Positions 31,056 to 41,823 of a stretch of 64,000 bases of DNA are shown in pieces. Each line of letters starts with the position of its first letter. Position 1 is the stretch's first letter. The translations under genes and the position numbers were made by a program. The stretch is from Skeletonema tropicum (lineage: Eukaryota; Bacillariophyta; Thalassiosirophyceae; Thalassiosirales; Thalassiosiraceae): NCBI GenBank assembly GCA_037178625.1, contig CM074127.1:3286001-3350000 (forward strand), read 5' to 3'. The notes below the pieces were generated by a model. The model was not told where the DNA came from. It did not search any database and worked only from the letters and a program-made list of their open reading frames with translations.

Positions 31056-33515
31056 ATGATTAGGTTGCGCGTTTTGACTGCAAGTACGGGTGCTTGTACT
31101 CATATTTCTGTGCATCCAAATGAGCTTACTTATTCAACTATACGAAGCCGTCTGGCGGCGGTGTTACCTGTAAATGATCAAATTATCCTGCTGGGTCCGC
31201 CTTACAAAGTACCGAAGGACTCCATGCTGAGAAATAATGATACAATCTCTGCCCTTCGTCTTGGTGATGAAGAAGATGAACTAATACAAAGTGGACAATG
31301 TAGCCTCGAACCAGCAGAGAGAACGGGATCCAAACGATTATTTTTATTTTCCAAACGTGCACTTGCGAATAATGCGCCAGAACCTCCAACTTGCATACTC
31401 GATCCTGCTCCTGGACCATTACCCATGCCTACGCAATCAGATATGCCGCCGCCGCCTCCATCTCCGTCAGACGTCGTAGAAACACCTCTAAGAAATGCGC
31501 TGGAACTTTATGTGCGCCAGCTAATGCTCGACGTTGCAAAAGGACGCGTGTATGCAGATGGTGCCGATCTTAGACTTGCTGCGTGTAGAAAATGTTTATC
31601 TGAAATGGTAGCTATTGCACATGCATTGAGAGCTGCAGTATCTAATCTTTCAGATCACCGCGCTGGTGCTGTGAGGCAGCAAACACAATTTAGTTCCGAC
31701 TTTCTTCATGACGCATCTTTTTATATGGACCTGCTGCAGAAGTTCGAGATGCGGGCAGGAGAAGGTTACGTAGATGATACAAATGCTTTTTGTGATGAAA
31801 ATGAAAGTCTTGGAAGTATGCCGTTGCATCCTTCTTTAGTAGCAGCCGCTCGTTCGTCTGGAAGAATAATGGAAACGTTATTGGATACAGTTCCTCTAGA
31901 TCGAGAAAAGGCATGGGCAAATAAATGCCAAATAGCACACGAAAGGTTGACGGCATCTGCCGAAGATTTAGAGGCAGCGTTTGGGACAGCTGTTGGCACG
32001 TCCAGCGGCTGGAGCGAGGAAGCCCAAGAAGATTTAGCTGCAGAAGACATCATTAAAATGCTTGTATCTGAGGTAGATGATGTCGGTAATCGCATTCGGA
32101 GTTCACAGTCAGAAAAGAACGATATATTAGCATCAAATCAAAGCGAAGCAACAAGGATCGTGTCTACTGCAGTTAGAAATGAGTCCAAAGAAGGGGGTGC
32201 GGAGTCAGCATTCTCTTCCCTTGAAGAAATGGCAAAATCGTCATCATCTATTCTGATAACAATGGAGTCTGATGATAATATACTCTCTCAACTATCACAA
32301 CGCGTCGCTGATGCAAAGTCGGCGGCAATGAAGAGAATGAAGTCTCGCCTTCGTCAAATCAGTATTGCACAGTCGGAAATAGCCCGAGTAACATCATCTG
32401 TTTCCGTTCTTCAACACGCCCTCACGCAGCTGAAGACGGATATTGGGCACCTTGAACATGTAGTTGAATTGCCTTCGTCGTATCAGTCTTTTCTTACGGA
32501 GATTCAACGGCGTAGAGCATATTGCAATGCCTTCAAATCTACCTTTGATGCGACGGTTGAAAAACTGAACTTACTGCGGGCAGATGAGGTAAAGCTCAGG
32601 GAAGAATTTTTGAGAGGGCCTGGAAAACATTTAATGCCTGCTTTCTACGAAATATTTGTTCCAACATTGGCAACCTCGCCAGCTGTCTTTTCCCCGCAGC
32701 TACCAGACATGATTGAATTCCAGACACTTCCAGACGTAGGTTATCAATCTAATCAATACACTTCATCGTCAACTGAGTCGGCTTCAACTCTCATGACAAG
32801 TCAAGTGAAAGAGATGGAGACAAATGTAGATAAAAAAGACGAATCAGCGCTGGTAAGTGCGGATGAAAATAGTGGACATTACGATGTAATGATGCAATCA
32901 ATGAGTCATGGAGATGCGGCATCCCAAAGAAAGGATGATAAAGCTGAACGCGCTACGCTCAGGTATGAAAATGCTGTATTGAGACAAAAGCTTGAGCAAG
33001 CCGGCGTGAAAGTACCACCCAATATTGATAGTACTTCAACTACGATATACCCTGATGAAAACGACTCAATGGATCAACGGCACAAAGAACAGGACAGAAA
33101 AATATCCTCGCTTGAAGCTGAGCTTGAGAGAACACGGAAGGATTTGGAAGCGGCACGGGGTGCCTCTGCTCAAAAGGAAGACGTCAACATACGACAGAAG
33201 AGTGATGAAGAAACAACGCAACAACTCAGTGACAAAATAAGCCACACAAGCTTTGAAGTCGGGGATATAGGTCTGTTTATGCCCACAGGCAGAGGGCGAG
33301 GAGGCAAACGAATATATTTGGCTTTTCATAGCAGTTGCCCTCATCGGTATTTGTCACCGGATTGTATTGATGGATCGCCTGATTTCGTTTTGGGACGGAT
33401 AGTTTATCAGGAGGAGTTTGTTGCCGGTGCTTTGAACACGACTAGAAACCCTTTTGGCCTTCATGTAGGAACAAAATTTTGGGTACTGACAGTCGAGGTT
33501 GTAAAGAAAGGTTAA
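31056..33515 (+). CDS. ATG11: Autophagy scaffold ATG11/FIP200-like
   Basis: Single exon, 819 residues from the ATG at 31056 (MIRLRVLTASTG); the upstream open part starts at TTG only. The N-terminus is ubiquitin-like (residues 1-75) followed by RLFLFSKRALA, as in ATG11/FIP200. A long, Ala/Glu-rich helical middle (about 150-700) includes coiled coils, especially ERATLRYENAVLRQKLEQAG and EQDRKISSLEAELERTRKD. The C-terminal 90 residues are the ATG11 claw domain: FEVGDIGLFMPTGRG, YLAFHSSCPHRYLSPD, FVLGRIVYQEEFVAG, LHVGTKFWVLTVE. In yeast, plants and animals this scaffold recruits the ATG1/ULK1 kinase and cargo receptors in selective autophagy. Shorter than FIP200 and plant ATG11 (about 1,100-1,600). 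Confidence 0.85.
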   Translation: MIRLRVLTASTGACTHISVHPNELTYSTIRSRLAAVLPVNDQIILLGPPYKVPKDSMLRNNDTISALRLGDEEDELIQSGQCSLEPAERTGSKRLFLFSKRALANNAPEPPTCILDPAPGPLPMPTQSDMPPPPPSPSDVVETPLRNALELYVRQLMLDVAKGRVYADGADLRLAACRKCLSEMVAIAHALRAAVSNLSDHRAGAVRQQTQFSSDFLHDASFYMDLLQKFEMRAGEGYVDDTNAFCDENESLGSMPLHPSLVAAARSSGRIMETLLDTVPLDREKAWANKCQIAHERLTASAEDLEAAFGTAVGTSSGWSEEAQEDLAAEDIIKMLVSEVDDVGNRIRSSQSEKNDILASNQSEATRIVSTAVRNESKEGGAESAFSSLEEMAKSSSSILITMESDDNILSQLSQRVADAKSAAMKRMKSRLRQISIAQSEIARVTSSVSVLQHALTQLKTDIGHLEHVVELPSSYQSFLTEIQRRRAYCNAFKSTFDATVEKLNLLRADEVKLREEFLRGPGKHLMPAFYEIFVPTLATSPAVFSPQLPDMIEFQTLPDVGYQSNQYTSSSTESASTLMTSQVKEMETNVDKKDESALVSADENSGHYDVMMQSMSHGDAASQRKDDKAERATLRYENAVLRQKLEQAGVKVPPNIDSTSTTIYPDENDSMDQRHKEQDRKISSLEAELERTRKDLEAARGASAQKEDVNIRQKSDEETTQQLSDKISHTSFEVGDIGLFMPTGRGRGGKRIYLAFHSSCPHRYLSPDCIDGSPDFVLGRIVYQEEFVAGALNTTRNPFGLHVGTKFWVLTVEVVKKG

Positions 33516-33574
33516 CTTGTTATGTAATCACAGTGTCTACAATACACTTGCTGCTTATCTGACAAGATCTTGTC

Positions 33575-36082
33575 TTAGAGGTTGAAAATGACTCCCTCAT
33601 ACGCCGTTAGTCCTTCGACGTTCTTCAGTGTATCGTCTGCACCCTTTCTCACCAGCCAATCAGCCAGATTGGTGTGGTTGTACTCATTTAGGTAGTGAAG
33701 AGCAGTGTTGCCGGCGTGATTTTGTGCGTTCATGTTGGACCCACGTCGGAGAAGAAATTTCATCAAACGTTTACTACCCTGTTGACAGGCTAGAATAAAG
33801 AGCGTGTTTCCATGTTGATCTCTCGTCTCGATGTCAAGATCGCCTTCACAATCCAACACTTCTTCGAGAGCTGCCATGTTGTGATTCTTCACAGCCATGA
33901 TAGCTTTCGTGACAGGGTCCATGGCATCATTTCGTCTTTGTTTTTCTTCCTCAGCAAAGCCGGTTGCAGTATCAGATGTCGCCAAAACTGGAACTTGTAA
34001 GATTTCGTCAAGGTGTTGATGCTGAATTTCACTAAGTATTGAATCCTCTGTCTTCTTCTGGTTACCCCTTGACTTTGATAGCTTCAGCCGCTCTGTCGTT
34101 AGGTCTCGAATGAAGAGTGATTGTGTCTTGGTAGCAAATTGGGTCTCGTAAGATGTAGGAGTTGCCCTGGAAGTGGATAGCTTTCTGTTTTCGTCGAGTT
34201 TCTTCAGTATTGGTTCGCTGGTTCCCTTCACTACGTTGCGTGTCCCTATAGGGTTGTGAAGAGCTCGAGGAGCTGAGCCTATGCTCTGTTTTGAGTCGCT
34301 ATTCGGTTGGCTGTCTACCGCCAGATGAAGTGCATGTGATGGCAGGCCGAATGGCACGCATGCTGCTTCTTTTTGTATGTGTGGTTGGACGTGTTTAGCC
34401 ACACCCGCATTCACTGAATCCTTTATTTTTTCAACTCGCTCTGCAAGTCGTTGCTTGGCAAGGTGCTCCGCTCCTTCTAGCTTGAGAGCGGTCGACAATT
34501 CGTTGAGCTTCCTAGATTCCGAGTCTTTTGCTGCAAGAAGACGTCTCTTTTGATCGGTGACACTCATCTTGCTTACATATCTGGGATGATATGCGCTCAT
34601 ATGAGAAACAAAGAGATAGGGCTCGCTGTGAGTGCCTTCCCCATCATTCTCGGCAATGTAGTGGTAGTCATCGGTGGTGCGTTTCCTGGACAAGTATTCG
34701 ACGCAGCATTCGTGCGATGTGTGAGTGATTGGAGGGGAGACAATCGGCTGATTTGGAATCGCCGAGCTAATCCCGAAAGATCTTGTTGAGATTGTGTCGT
34801 CGTATTCAATGATATCCGCATATGTCATACGCCGAAAGCCATTTTCATCAAACTCGTCGAGACTGTTTCTTGACCCATGCTGAATGTGATCTTTACTCGA
34901 TGCGGCGGGATCTACTACTACGATAGGCTGTCGCAGCAATGCATCGAGGCCTGAATCGATCTTAGTTGCCATCAAGCTCGTCCCAGGGAAGGTAATATGT
35001 GGAATCGTTCCACTCACGCACTCGTGCTGCGAAAAAGGTGGTACAACAAATCCTTGGCTGGAAGCGTAGCAAAATGGAGCTAGAATTGGGCTCTTGAATG
35101 TCATACTGTTCAGTACAGTTACACATGTTTCACCATCGCGCCCGACTGGTTTGGAATAGAAATAGGAAGATGCTCGAGATGTATCCAAGTGTTCTGGATA
35201 TTTAATTTCCGATGGAGGTGGCCAATGGAATATTTCTGACTTGGATTGCATCTCGTCTGGAGGGATAGGAGTGCTCAGCCTCCAGATTCCGCTTTGGCCA
35301 AGAGGTGTGCGACCTGGGCGAATTTTGCTTGTGTATGTAGCGATAGCACGACCCGATAACCCCGTTGTCGACAAGGACAGATCGTTAGAATAATCTTCAC
35401 TTGACATTTCAGCAATGGTTCTTGCCAGCTCTTTCTCGGATTGAGTGACTCCTTCCTCCTTCTTGTCGACCTTGTCTTCGACACTACTCCTCTTTGCTGT
35501 TTTGTCATCTTCAATGTGCTCCAACTCGTCCCACATTAGTTTGACGTTGGGTTTGTATACTGAGGATGCTGCGAGCTGTGTAGCTCTTTGTAAAGATGCG
35601 CGATTTTCATCTTCGACAAACCTTTCAACGAGGTCGTGTATGACGTGAGATGTTTTTTCTTCGTCATCTGAGGAGGAGTATGAGCTGGATGAATCTTCCT
35701 CGTCTGCGTCGTGATGTCTTTCCTTCAAATGTTCAAACTTCTCTTGCATTCGTGACGCCTTCTCCTGCTTGTCAAGTATCGCCCTTTCATCACATCTGTA
35801 CATCTTCCTCAAAACAGACGACTTGAGAGCGGGGGGCTCCTTGTCATTCGTCATATAATTTTGCCGTTTCGTAGACGATGCATTTCTCATCTTGTAAAAT
35901 TCACGTTCAATCGGTCTGCGAGTAATCAATGCTGTAGCTGTCTTGGGAGCTCGCATTCTCATCGGCTTTTTCTTCTTGGTGACGCTCCTTTCAAATGGCG
36001 ATACTGGCTTCATCAGTGGCGACGTTGCCGTACTCATTTTAGTAGGGGTAGAGGTGGCTTGTCTTCTCTTCGCATGCTGCAT
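33575..36082 (-). CDS. Large protein with C-terminal ankyrin repeats
   Basis: 835 residues from the ATG at 36082 (MQHAKRRQ); upstream codons begin at TTG only. The first 700 residues have no recognised domain: a basic N-terminus (SVTKKKKPMRMRAPK, IERE), a helix EKASRMQEKFEHLKERHHD, an acidic Ser patch, and scattered Pro/Ser segments. The last 115 residues form about three ankyrin repeats: AIMAVKNHNMAALEEVLDCE, TRDQHGNTLFILACQQGSKR, NHAGNTALHYLNEYNHTNLA. Ankyrin repeats bind protein partners. Similar C-terminal ankyrin architecture occurs in ciliary/flagellar ankyrin proteins, but I do not claim that role. It converges with ATG11-like, 59 bp between stops. Confidence 0.82.
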   Translation of the reverse strand: MQHAKRRQATSTPTKMSTATSPLMKPVSPFERSVTKKKKPMRMRAPKTATALITRRPIEREFYKMRNASSTKRQNYMTNDKEPPALKSSVLRKMYRCDERAILDKQEKASRMQEKFEHLKERHHDADEEDSSSSYSSSDDEEKTSHVIHDLVERFVEDENRASLQRATQLAASSVYKPNVKLMWDELEHIEDDKTAKRSSVEDKVDKKEEGVTQSEKELARTIAEMSSEDYSNDLSLSTTGLSGRAIATYTSKIRPGRTPLGQSGIWRLSTPIPPDEMQSKSEIFHWPPPSEIKYPEHLDTSRASSYFYSKPVGRDGETCVTVLNSMTFKSPILAPFCYASSQGFVVPPFSQHECVSGTIPHITFPGTSLMATKIDSGLDALLRQPIVVVDPAASSKDHIQHGSRNSLDEFDENGFRRMTYADIIEYDDTISTRSFGISSAIPNQPIVSPPITHTSHECCVEYLSRKRTTDDYHYIAENDGEGTHSEPYLFVSHMSAYHPRYVSKMSVTDQKRRLLAAKDSESRKLNELSTALKLEGAEHLAKQRLAERVEKIKDSVNAGVAKHVQPHIQKEAACVPFGLPSHALHLAVDSQPNSDSKQSIGSAPRALHNPIGTRNVVKGTSEPILKKLDENRKLSTSRATPTSYETQFATKTQSLFIRDLTTERLKLSKSRGNQKKTEDSILSEIQHQHLDEILQVPVLATSDTATGFAEEEKQRRNDAMDPVTKAIMAVKNHNMAALEEVLDCEGDLDIETRDQHGNTLFILACQQGSKRLMKFLLRRGSNMNAQNHAGNTALHYLNEYNHTNLADWLVRKGADDTLKNVEGLTAYEGVIFNL

Positions 36083-36372
36083 TTTGTTCCAGTATAATAA
36101 GATCCCGAACAACGAATTCCTGTTGAACGAAGGAATGAGATGATAATTTTAAAATTTATAAGTAGAGCAGTACCATGCGGTCCGACTCGTAAATATAAAT
36201 GTTACATCTATCCCCATCGAAAGCGTACGCAATCTCCTCCAGAATAGAAGCCATGTCGGATCAGCGTGTTCTCATTCTCCGAGCGCTCTTGCTCTTACTT
36301 CATGGACTCGGGGTATAGGAAATGATTTGGCTCCCTTTGTGTATGAATACATTGATTAAATACATTGTTTAT
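36083..36372. other. Intergenic, no supported feature
   Basis: 290 bp upstream of the ankyrin gene and downstream of the DUF6824 gene, both on the minus strand... the order places the ankyrin promoter here. Nothing else seen. Confidence 0.35.
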
Positions 36373-38526
36373 CTATCGTCGATCCCTACATGTTGTCACC
36401 ATTCTTGGTGCGGATATCTCACTCATTGAGCTACTAGCACTTCCACATTCATCATCCCAAGGATTCTTCTCGTTTTCAATGTTTTCCATTGACTGATAAT
36501 GCTTAAGCCAAGAAGATGAATCGCTTCCTTGTGATTGGAAAGATCTGAGTGAATTCATTGACATGCCAAAGTCCCCCATCAGTGGATCAGAAAGCCCTAA
36601 CGTATTATTGGAAAGTCCAAATCCTGAGCTTCCCATCGAATTTGCTTTTGTAATTCCGCGGCGAGGTGTGACTGCAGCTTCGGCTGTCCCAGTGTCAGTA
36701 GAGGATCTAAAACCAGATTGAATTGCAGGCAATCGACCTCCCGCGGGCTCTCGCTGTCGTCCTGTTCTTCTTGAGGAAGAGCTGGCGGCTGCTCCCTTCT
36801 CGCTTTTTCTACTGACAGGCAACTCACCGTCCGGATCAATCGGACCACGGTTATCACCCATATCCATCGACTTGAAGCTCTCATTAAAATCTTCCATTGA
36901 GATATTTGAGTTGTTGAATCCTCCTTTTCTCACATTAACGCTAGGATGTAGACTATCGGAGCCAAGACTCTGGTCAAAGATGCTGGATGCCGTGACTGGT
37001 GCCTTATTTCTTTCGGATTGTGTTGTTTCATTTTCTGGAGGTCTCACATTCGTCCGGGTCTCTGGTACACTCTTGCTACGAATACTTAGGACATCACTGT
37101 TGAAAGTCATGTCCATCTCGCTGAACCCTAAATTTGACAGCTTACATGAAGCTTCCGTAATTTCATCTTCTTCAATAGCTTCAAAGTCAGCGCTACGTAT
37201 GCTCTGCATGTTTTGTTCTTCTATATTTGTGCTTGCCTTAGATTCTCTTTTTGTCGGAACGACGAATGCCTGCGCTGCTTGCTGTGGATAAGACTGTTGC
37301 TGCTCATACTGAGTGGCACTTTGACGTCTGTGTGCTTCGTTGGCCTTCTCTAACTTACGCTCCAGTGCACTTTTACGTGAGACAAGATTCGTTCCATCTC
37401 GACTCGTGGCCGTTACATTGCCCATCGAATTCATTAACATACCCTGGCTTAAGTTTCCTGCGAAGCTTTGGTTTCCTGCAAAGGAGGAATACCCACCAAG
37501 AGATGACATATCCATGGAATGAACATCGAATGTGGACATTGACGAGACAGTTTTATCGCACGTATTGAATTGACTATCAAATGCAGTGGCCGGCTGTTGG
37601 TAGTTAAGATTAGCCTGGTTTTGCAAATGCATGTACTGCTGCTGTATCTGCTGCATCTGCTGTATTTGCTGCATCTGCTGTATTTGCTGCATCTGCTGTA
37701 ATTGTTGCATCTGTTGACTTCCTTGAGATGATGGAAGCGAAAAGGCTCCTGAGTTAATGGATTGAAGACCATCATCGAGGTAATTTTGTTGGTGAAATGG
37801 CATTTGGTTTTGACTGTGATTGTTTAAGAAATTCCCCTGGCTCTGCTGAAACTGCTGCATTCGGGCCTGCTGCTCCTGCTGCATCCTCTTCATCTTCATG
37901 TATTCTCTTCTCAATTGATTAAGTTCAAGGTCATCGTCAAGATGATCTTGTTGATTGGTTTGAATTTGTTGTTGTTGTTCATGTGTAGCACGAGAACGGG
38001 CAAGACCCTCTCTTTCCGGAGGGTTTGGCCGATGTCTTGGTCCTGGTGGGTCAGCTTGACGTCCCCCACTTCCATTCGAAGACGCTATTTTGGCATGACT
38101 GATCGTTGATGATGCAGCCGCCGCCTGAAGCTGTGCTTGATGCTCTGCCCTAATTTCTGAAGCACTCTCTCTAAGAGCTTGACCAGCTTTCTTCCATGCA
38201 CGTTCATCTCCAATTTCAACCCACATTCCGGTGTTGGGGTCCTCCTTAAGAAATTTGCCCGGTGGATCAAGCCTACGAATAGTAGCAACCAACCGCGCTG
38301 CAATCCTTGCCTTTTCTAACTTTTTTGTCCGGGGGTCTAAGTAATCTCTCTTGAGAGACTCCACCATTTCTCGAAAGTGAACGTTGCCACTGTGAGAATT
38401 GATGCGGCCACCACGCCCAGATAGAACGTCATTACAGTTTGGTGTGCGAACGGCGCCTCCTTGGCCCGGCAACACTTCAGGAATAGGAGGCTGCAGATCC
38501 ACGCTCTTTATTTGAGGTTTATTCAT
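36373..38526 (-). CDS. DUF6824-domain protein, Gln-rich
   Basis: 717 residues, single exon. The N-terminal domain (about 28-118) is DUF6824, expanded in diatoms: NDVLSGRGGRINSHSGNVHF, VESLKRDYLDPRTKKLEKAR, LDPPGKFLKED, MWVEIGDERAWKKAGQALRE. The remainder is low-complexity: a Gln/Met stretch at about 235-300 built from imperfect QQMQQI repeats (trinucleotide-rich DNA at 37620-37725), then Ser-rich regions with many MSM/SLG-type short motifs. DUF6824 proteins are often listed among putative diatom DNA-binding or stress-responsive proteins, but the domain's activity is not established. Gln-rich activation-like segments would suit a transcription regulator; this is inference. Confidence 0.88.
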   Translation of the reverse strand: MNKPQIKSVDLQPPIPEVLPGQGGAVRTPNCNDVLSGRGGRINSHSGNVHFREMVESLKRDYLDPRTKKLEKARIAARLVATIRRLDPPGKFLKEDPNTGMWVEIGDERAWKKAGQALRESASEIRAEHQAQLQAAAASSTISHAKIASSNGSGGRQADPPGPRHRPNPPEREGLARSRATHEQQQQIQTNQQDHLDDDLELNQLRREYMKMKRMQQEQQARMQQFQQSQGNFLNNHSQNQMPFHQQNYLDDGLQSINSGAFSLPSSQGSQQMQQLQQMQQIQQMQQIQQMQQIQQQYMHLQNQANLNYQQPATAFDSQFNTCDKTVSSMSTFDVHSMDMSSLGGYSSFAGNQSFAGNLSQGMLMNSMGNVTATSRDGTNLVSRKSALERKLEKANEAHRRQSATQYEQQQSYPQQAAQAFVVPTKRESKASTNIEEQNMQSIRSADFEAIEEDEITEASCKLSNLGFSEMDMTFNSDVLSIRSKSVPETRTNVRPPENETTQSERNKAPVTASSIFDQSLGSDSLHPSVNVRKGGFNNSNISMEDFNESFKSMDMGDNRGPIDPDGELPVSRKSEKGAAASSSSRRTGRQREPAGGRLPAIQSGFRSSTDTGTAEAAVTPRRGITKANSMGSSGFGLSNNTLGLSDPLMGDFGMSMNSLRSFQSQGSDSSSWLKHYQSMENIENEKNPWDDECGSASSSMSEISAPRMVTTCRDRR
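37620..37725. repeat. Imperfect CAG/CTG-type minisatellite inside the DUF6824 gene
   Basis: Tandem 15- to 18-bp units, largely (CTGCTGCATCTGTAT)-like, encode the Gln-Gln-Met/Ile tract on the minus strand. The length is likely to vary between strains. Confidence 0.8.
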
Positions 38527-39054
38527 GCTGATTAATAATTAAATGAGCGCCTACAGTTGTCTCTGCGCTGCCAAGCCGTCTTGGTCTTAGCTTGCTTGGC
38601 ACTTTTGGGGGAACTTGGAACATTTCACCCGACACCCGATCCCGATTCGCAGTCTTGCTTGCTTTGCTTTTGATGGAGATCAGCCCAGGACATGCCGGTC
38701 CACACATACATCGAGGATTAGCCCGCGGTTCACTCGTTCACGAGAAAGCAAGCTAAACCTCTGAACAACTGCCCGCTACACTAATGTACTTCTTCCTTCT
38801 TCTGAGTAATCCGACAATCACTGTGTAAGTACTACTCCATAATTCTATTCAGTATGTTGCAGATCATTTTCTCTGAGGTCCATCCTCGGCCCTTCTTTTA
38901 GGATGTGATCTTCGGTGCGCCTACTCTCTTGTGGATCTACACATAATATACATATCGATATCGCTTTCATATTTGAGTTTGAGTTAGATAGGGTTTCACC
39001 TTCATCGTTCCAGATAATCTGATTAACTTTGTATTTAAATCGTGAAATTATGTA
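38527..39054. other. Intergenic, no supported feature
   Basis: 528 bp: promoter side of the DUF6824 gene and 3' side of the acetyltransferase gene. Small frames here are not convincing. Confidence 0.4.
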
Positions 39055-40460
39055 TCATCCAGCAATAAACCCTCCGCTCACCTTCCTCAGTATTAGTCTC
39101 GCAGCATTTGAAAGGTAATCTGAATTGTTATGGCCAAGGTTTCCGTGAAAGTAGCGTGCATAGAGAAAGCAATCGTAGTTTACCGAGTTGATTGTGTAGT
39201 AACCTGGACAATGACAGAAATATACAGCGTTAGAAATGAAACACACGAAATTTTGTTCCAAGATCAAACAGATGTTCTCTCACCTCTGATTTTCTTGACA
39301 TGTGAAAACCCCAACCGTTCGTACAATTTTATTGCCGTCGCATTGTAAGTAATGACATGTAGATACAGTGCCCCGCACTCTTGCTTTGACTTGATCATAT
39401 CCACGACTCGGTTCACTAGAATGCTTCCTAGTCCAACTCTGCGAAATTGCATGGAGGTTCCTAATGTCATTATGTAGAACATTTCGGGGTATTCATCGGG
39501 GTCAGGAACTAATTGTTCGGCTGTTTCGTCGCGCGCACCAGTTTTTACATTGACCATCGCAGAAGAGAGGAATGAACCGACGATGCATCCAGCTATTATT
39601 TCACCGCAATCGTTCACGAAGCTGCAGTTTTCATCCGTATTACTCTGCTTTATGACGGCGCTGTTGTCTTTTGTTTGTTCTTTGTCATTAGTTTCGTTTC
39701 GCACTGTTGGCTTTGGATTGAAACCGCCATTACAGTCATCAAAACGAAAGCCGTTGCTGTAAAAGCGCTTCATCTTTTCTCGTTCATGTTGTTGGTGAAT
39801 TGATGAAGATGGCAATACAACATCATTATCCGCGGAGACACAGCAATCATTTTTTGAAGCCCCATCATCTATTATTGGATTGAGATTTTGACTTTGAGTT
39901 GAGTACGAGTTATCTTCTTCTTCAACATCCGAGTGTCCATCCCACAAAATGCACTCCTCGTTAGTATCATTGCAATAGTATCTGTAAGTCGAGGAATGCT
40001 TCTCTTTCGGCCAGAATAACGACATCGAACAACTTTCTCTTTCCCTCGTTTCATACATCTCTTCGAATTCTACATCATCTAGCTCTTTGAAACATGCTAC
40101 ACAGGAGTACAGCGGCTGGTTTGTACCCGGCATGATTCTATTGTTGCATAGGCTGTCAAAGAAGTCAGATTTATAATCAACCGGGAACCAATGCTTGTGC
40201 AGGGTTTCTATGACTGTTCTATCTTCTGGCTTTATAGGGCGGAAATATATTATACCTTTACCCGGTTTACGGCGTCGTTTTGCATTTTCTTTACTTTGTG
40301 AAAGCATTTGATCGGAAGAAGACGATGAACTGCCCTCCTCAGGGCCGCAGAGTTCTTCGTCAGCTCTAGAATTAGCTGTGTTAAAGTTCGAATCTTCAAC
40401 TTGTGCATTCCCTGCATTGTTTGTGCTGGCGGTGGCTGTTGGTTGAGAAAACAACCACAT
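39055..40460 (-). CDS. GNAT N-acetyltransferase, NAA60-like, with large internal insertion
   Basis: Two exons (40460-39284, 39203-39055; 80-nt intron) give 441 residues; the upstream frame starts at TTG, so the ATG at 40460 is used. GNAT blocks: IIYFRPIKPEDRTVIETLHK and HWFPVDYKSDFFDSL (about 70-105), PLYSCVACFKELDD (117-130), GEIIAGCIVGSF (286-297), FYIMTLGTSMQFRRVGLGSI with the acetyl-CoA R..G.G loop, ALYLHVITYNATAIKLYERL, then GYYTINSVNYDCFLYARYF. This is the NAA60 (HAT4) order; NAA60 acetylates protein N-termini at the Golgi face. About 155 charged, Asn/Ser-rich residues (130-285) are inserted between the second and third blocks, absent from animal and plant NAA60. Confidence 0.87.
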
Positions 40461-41823
40461 TGTCAAAAAAAATTAGCCCGATAATTAGAGAGGTCGACCT
40501 AAAAATGCTATGCCTCTTCGTTTGTCGCTATCTGGCTAAGCTTATATTGTTTGCTTTCCTTGCTTTGCTTGTTGCTGCTGCTCTCTTGGGCTTGGTGGTG
40601 GATGCTTGGTGCTTGGTCTTCCTTGCCTTCGTGCTAAGTAAGTAGTGCTTTTATTCGGCTTCGTGCTTGTGTGTGGGGCTTCGCGCTGCTTGCTTCGTGC
40701 TCGAAATCGAGCGAAAGCCAAAGGCTATATATTTTTTGCCTCTCTTCAATTCAAAAGTAGGTAAGCGAAATACGTACCTCATTTAACATACAAAGATACC
40801 AGTAAGGAGACCACAGACCGACCAGCCAAGGCCACAGACCCAGCTCTCTTAGATGGGGCTCCCCGCTATTTGGACCATCTATGTATGTGTTAGGAGATGT
40901 ACATAGTAACTTCTTCATTGATACTGATTCCGTCGTCCACGCTTTCCACTAACAAAGCGCACACGAAAATACAACGAAAGGAGCGGAGCGAGCGAGGAAG
41001 GAGAGGTTCATGTGAAAAGTAGTAAAAGGAAAGAGGGAGGATGGACGGACCGGAAGAATTTCATTCCTCGCAATTCTGACCTCGAGAGCAGATCCGTCGG
41101 AACAACGAACGCCGCAAAGCGGATGGCTATGCTTCTGCCGCTGCCGTAGGTGAATCATCATACTTATCCTTGCAGAACAAGTTTCCAGGGTAGCAATACC
41201 TTATCAACCTCGGTCATAGAATTCCTCTTGAAGCATCATCTTCGCTACGATAGCCTGGATTATTTATTCAAATTGTTCCTCGCTCATTGTTCAGAGTGCA
41301 GATTTGCATAACCTACCGCAGTGAAGTTTCAAACCTGACACCACAATCCTGGGCAGCCGTCCTTTTCATTCAACTGTGAGTTACATTTTTAATGTGATAG
41401 TATATCATCAGATCGTCGGACTGAAAACTGTGCATCAGACACCACTTCATCATGGGGAATGATCTTTGTGAATGATGCCCATTTGGGCCGGCCTCCAGCA
41501 TGTTTTGTATCAGATATAGTCTCACAATCTGTTGTGTTGCTTTTTCCACTATGTCATTTCAGGATATACTTTCATTTTTAATTAAGGCACATTTTGCCAT
41601 CGCTTGCTAGCTACGCAAGATCTATCAACACCTACATCGCTAATACCATCGAAGATCTGACTTGAAGATATGTACTCCTTTTTATAGTGGCTTTGCTCCT
41701 TTCGAATTGCTGCATCGAGCAGAAGTCATTTAACGTACGTCCAGCTGCTGTCTTGAATCAATTAACAAAGACAGTACGCCATTTTAGCTTCAAACTACAG
41801 ATCCTTATTAAACAGCTAACATC
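40461..41823. promoter_or_regulatory. Long divergent intergenic region
   Basis: 1.36 kb between the acetyltransferase and cyclin starts. Contains a run of CTTGG/TTGCT-rich sequence (40550-40700) and a 46-codon hydrophobic frame at 40505-40645 that could be chance composition. No RNA gene recognised. Likely promoters and a long cyclin 5' UTR. Confidence 0.4.

Noticed and set aside
40505..40645. 46-codon hydrophobic frame that could be a small membrane protein
   Set aside because: Sits in a CTTGG/TTGCT-rich stretch that would give Leu/Ala runs by chance; kept only as a remark in the intergenic entry.
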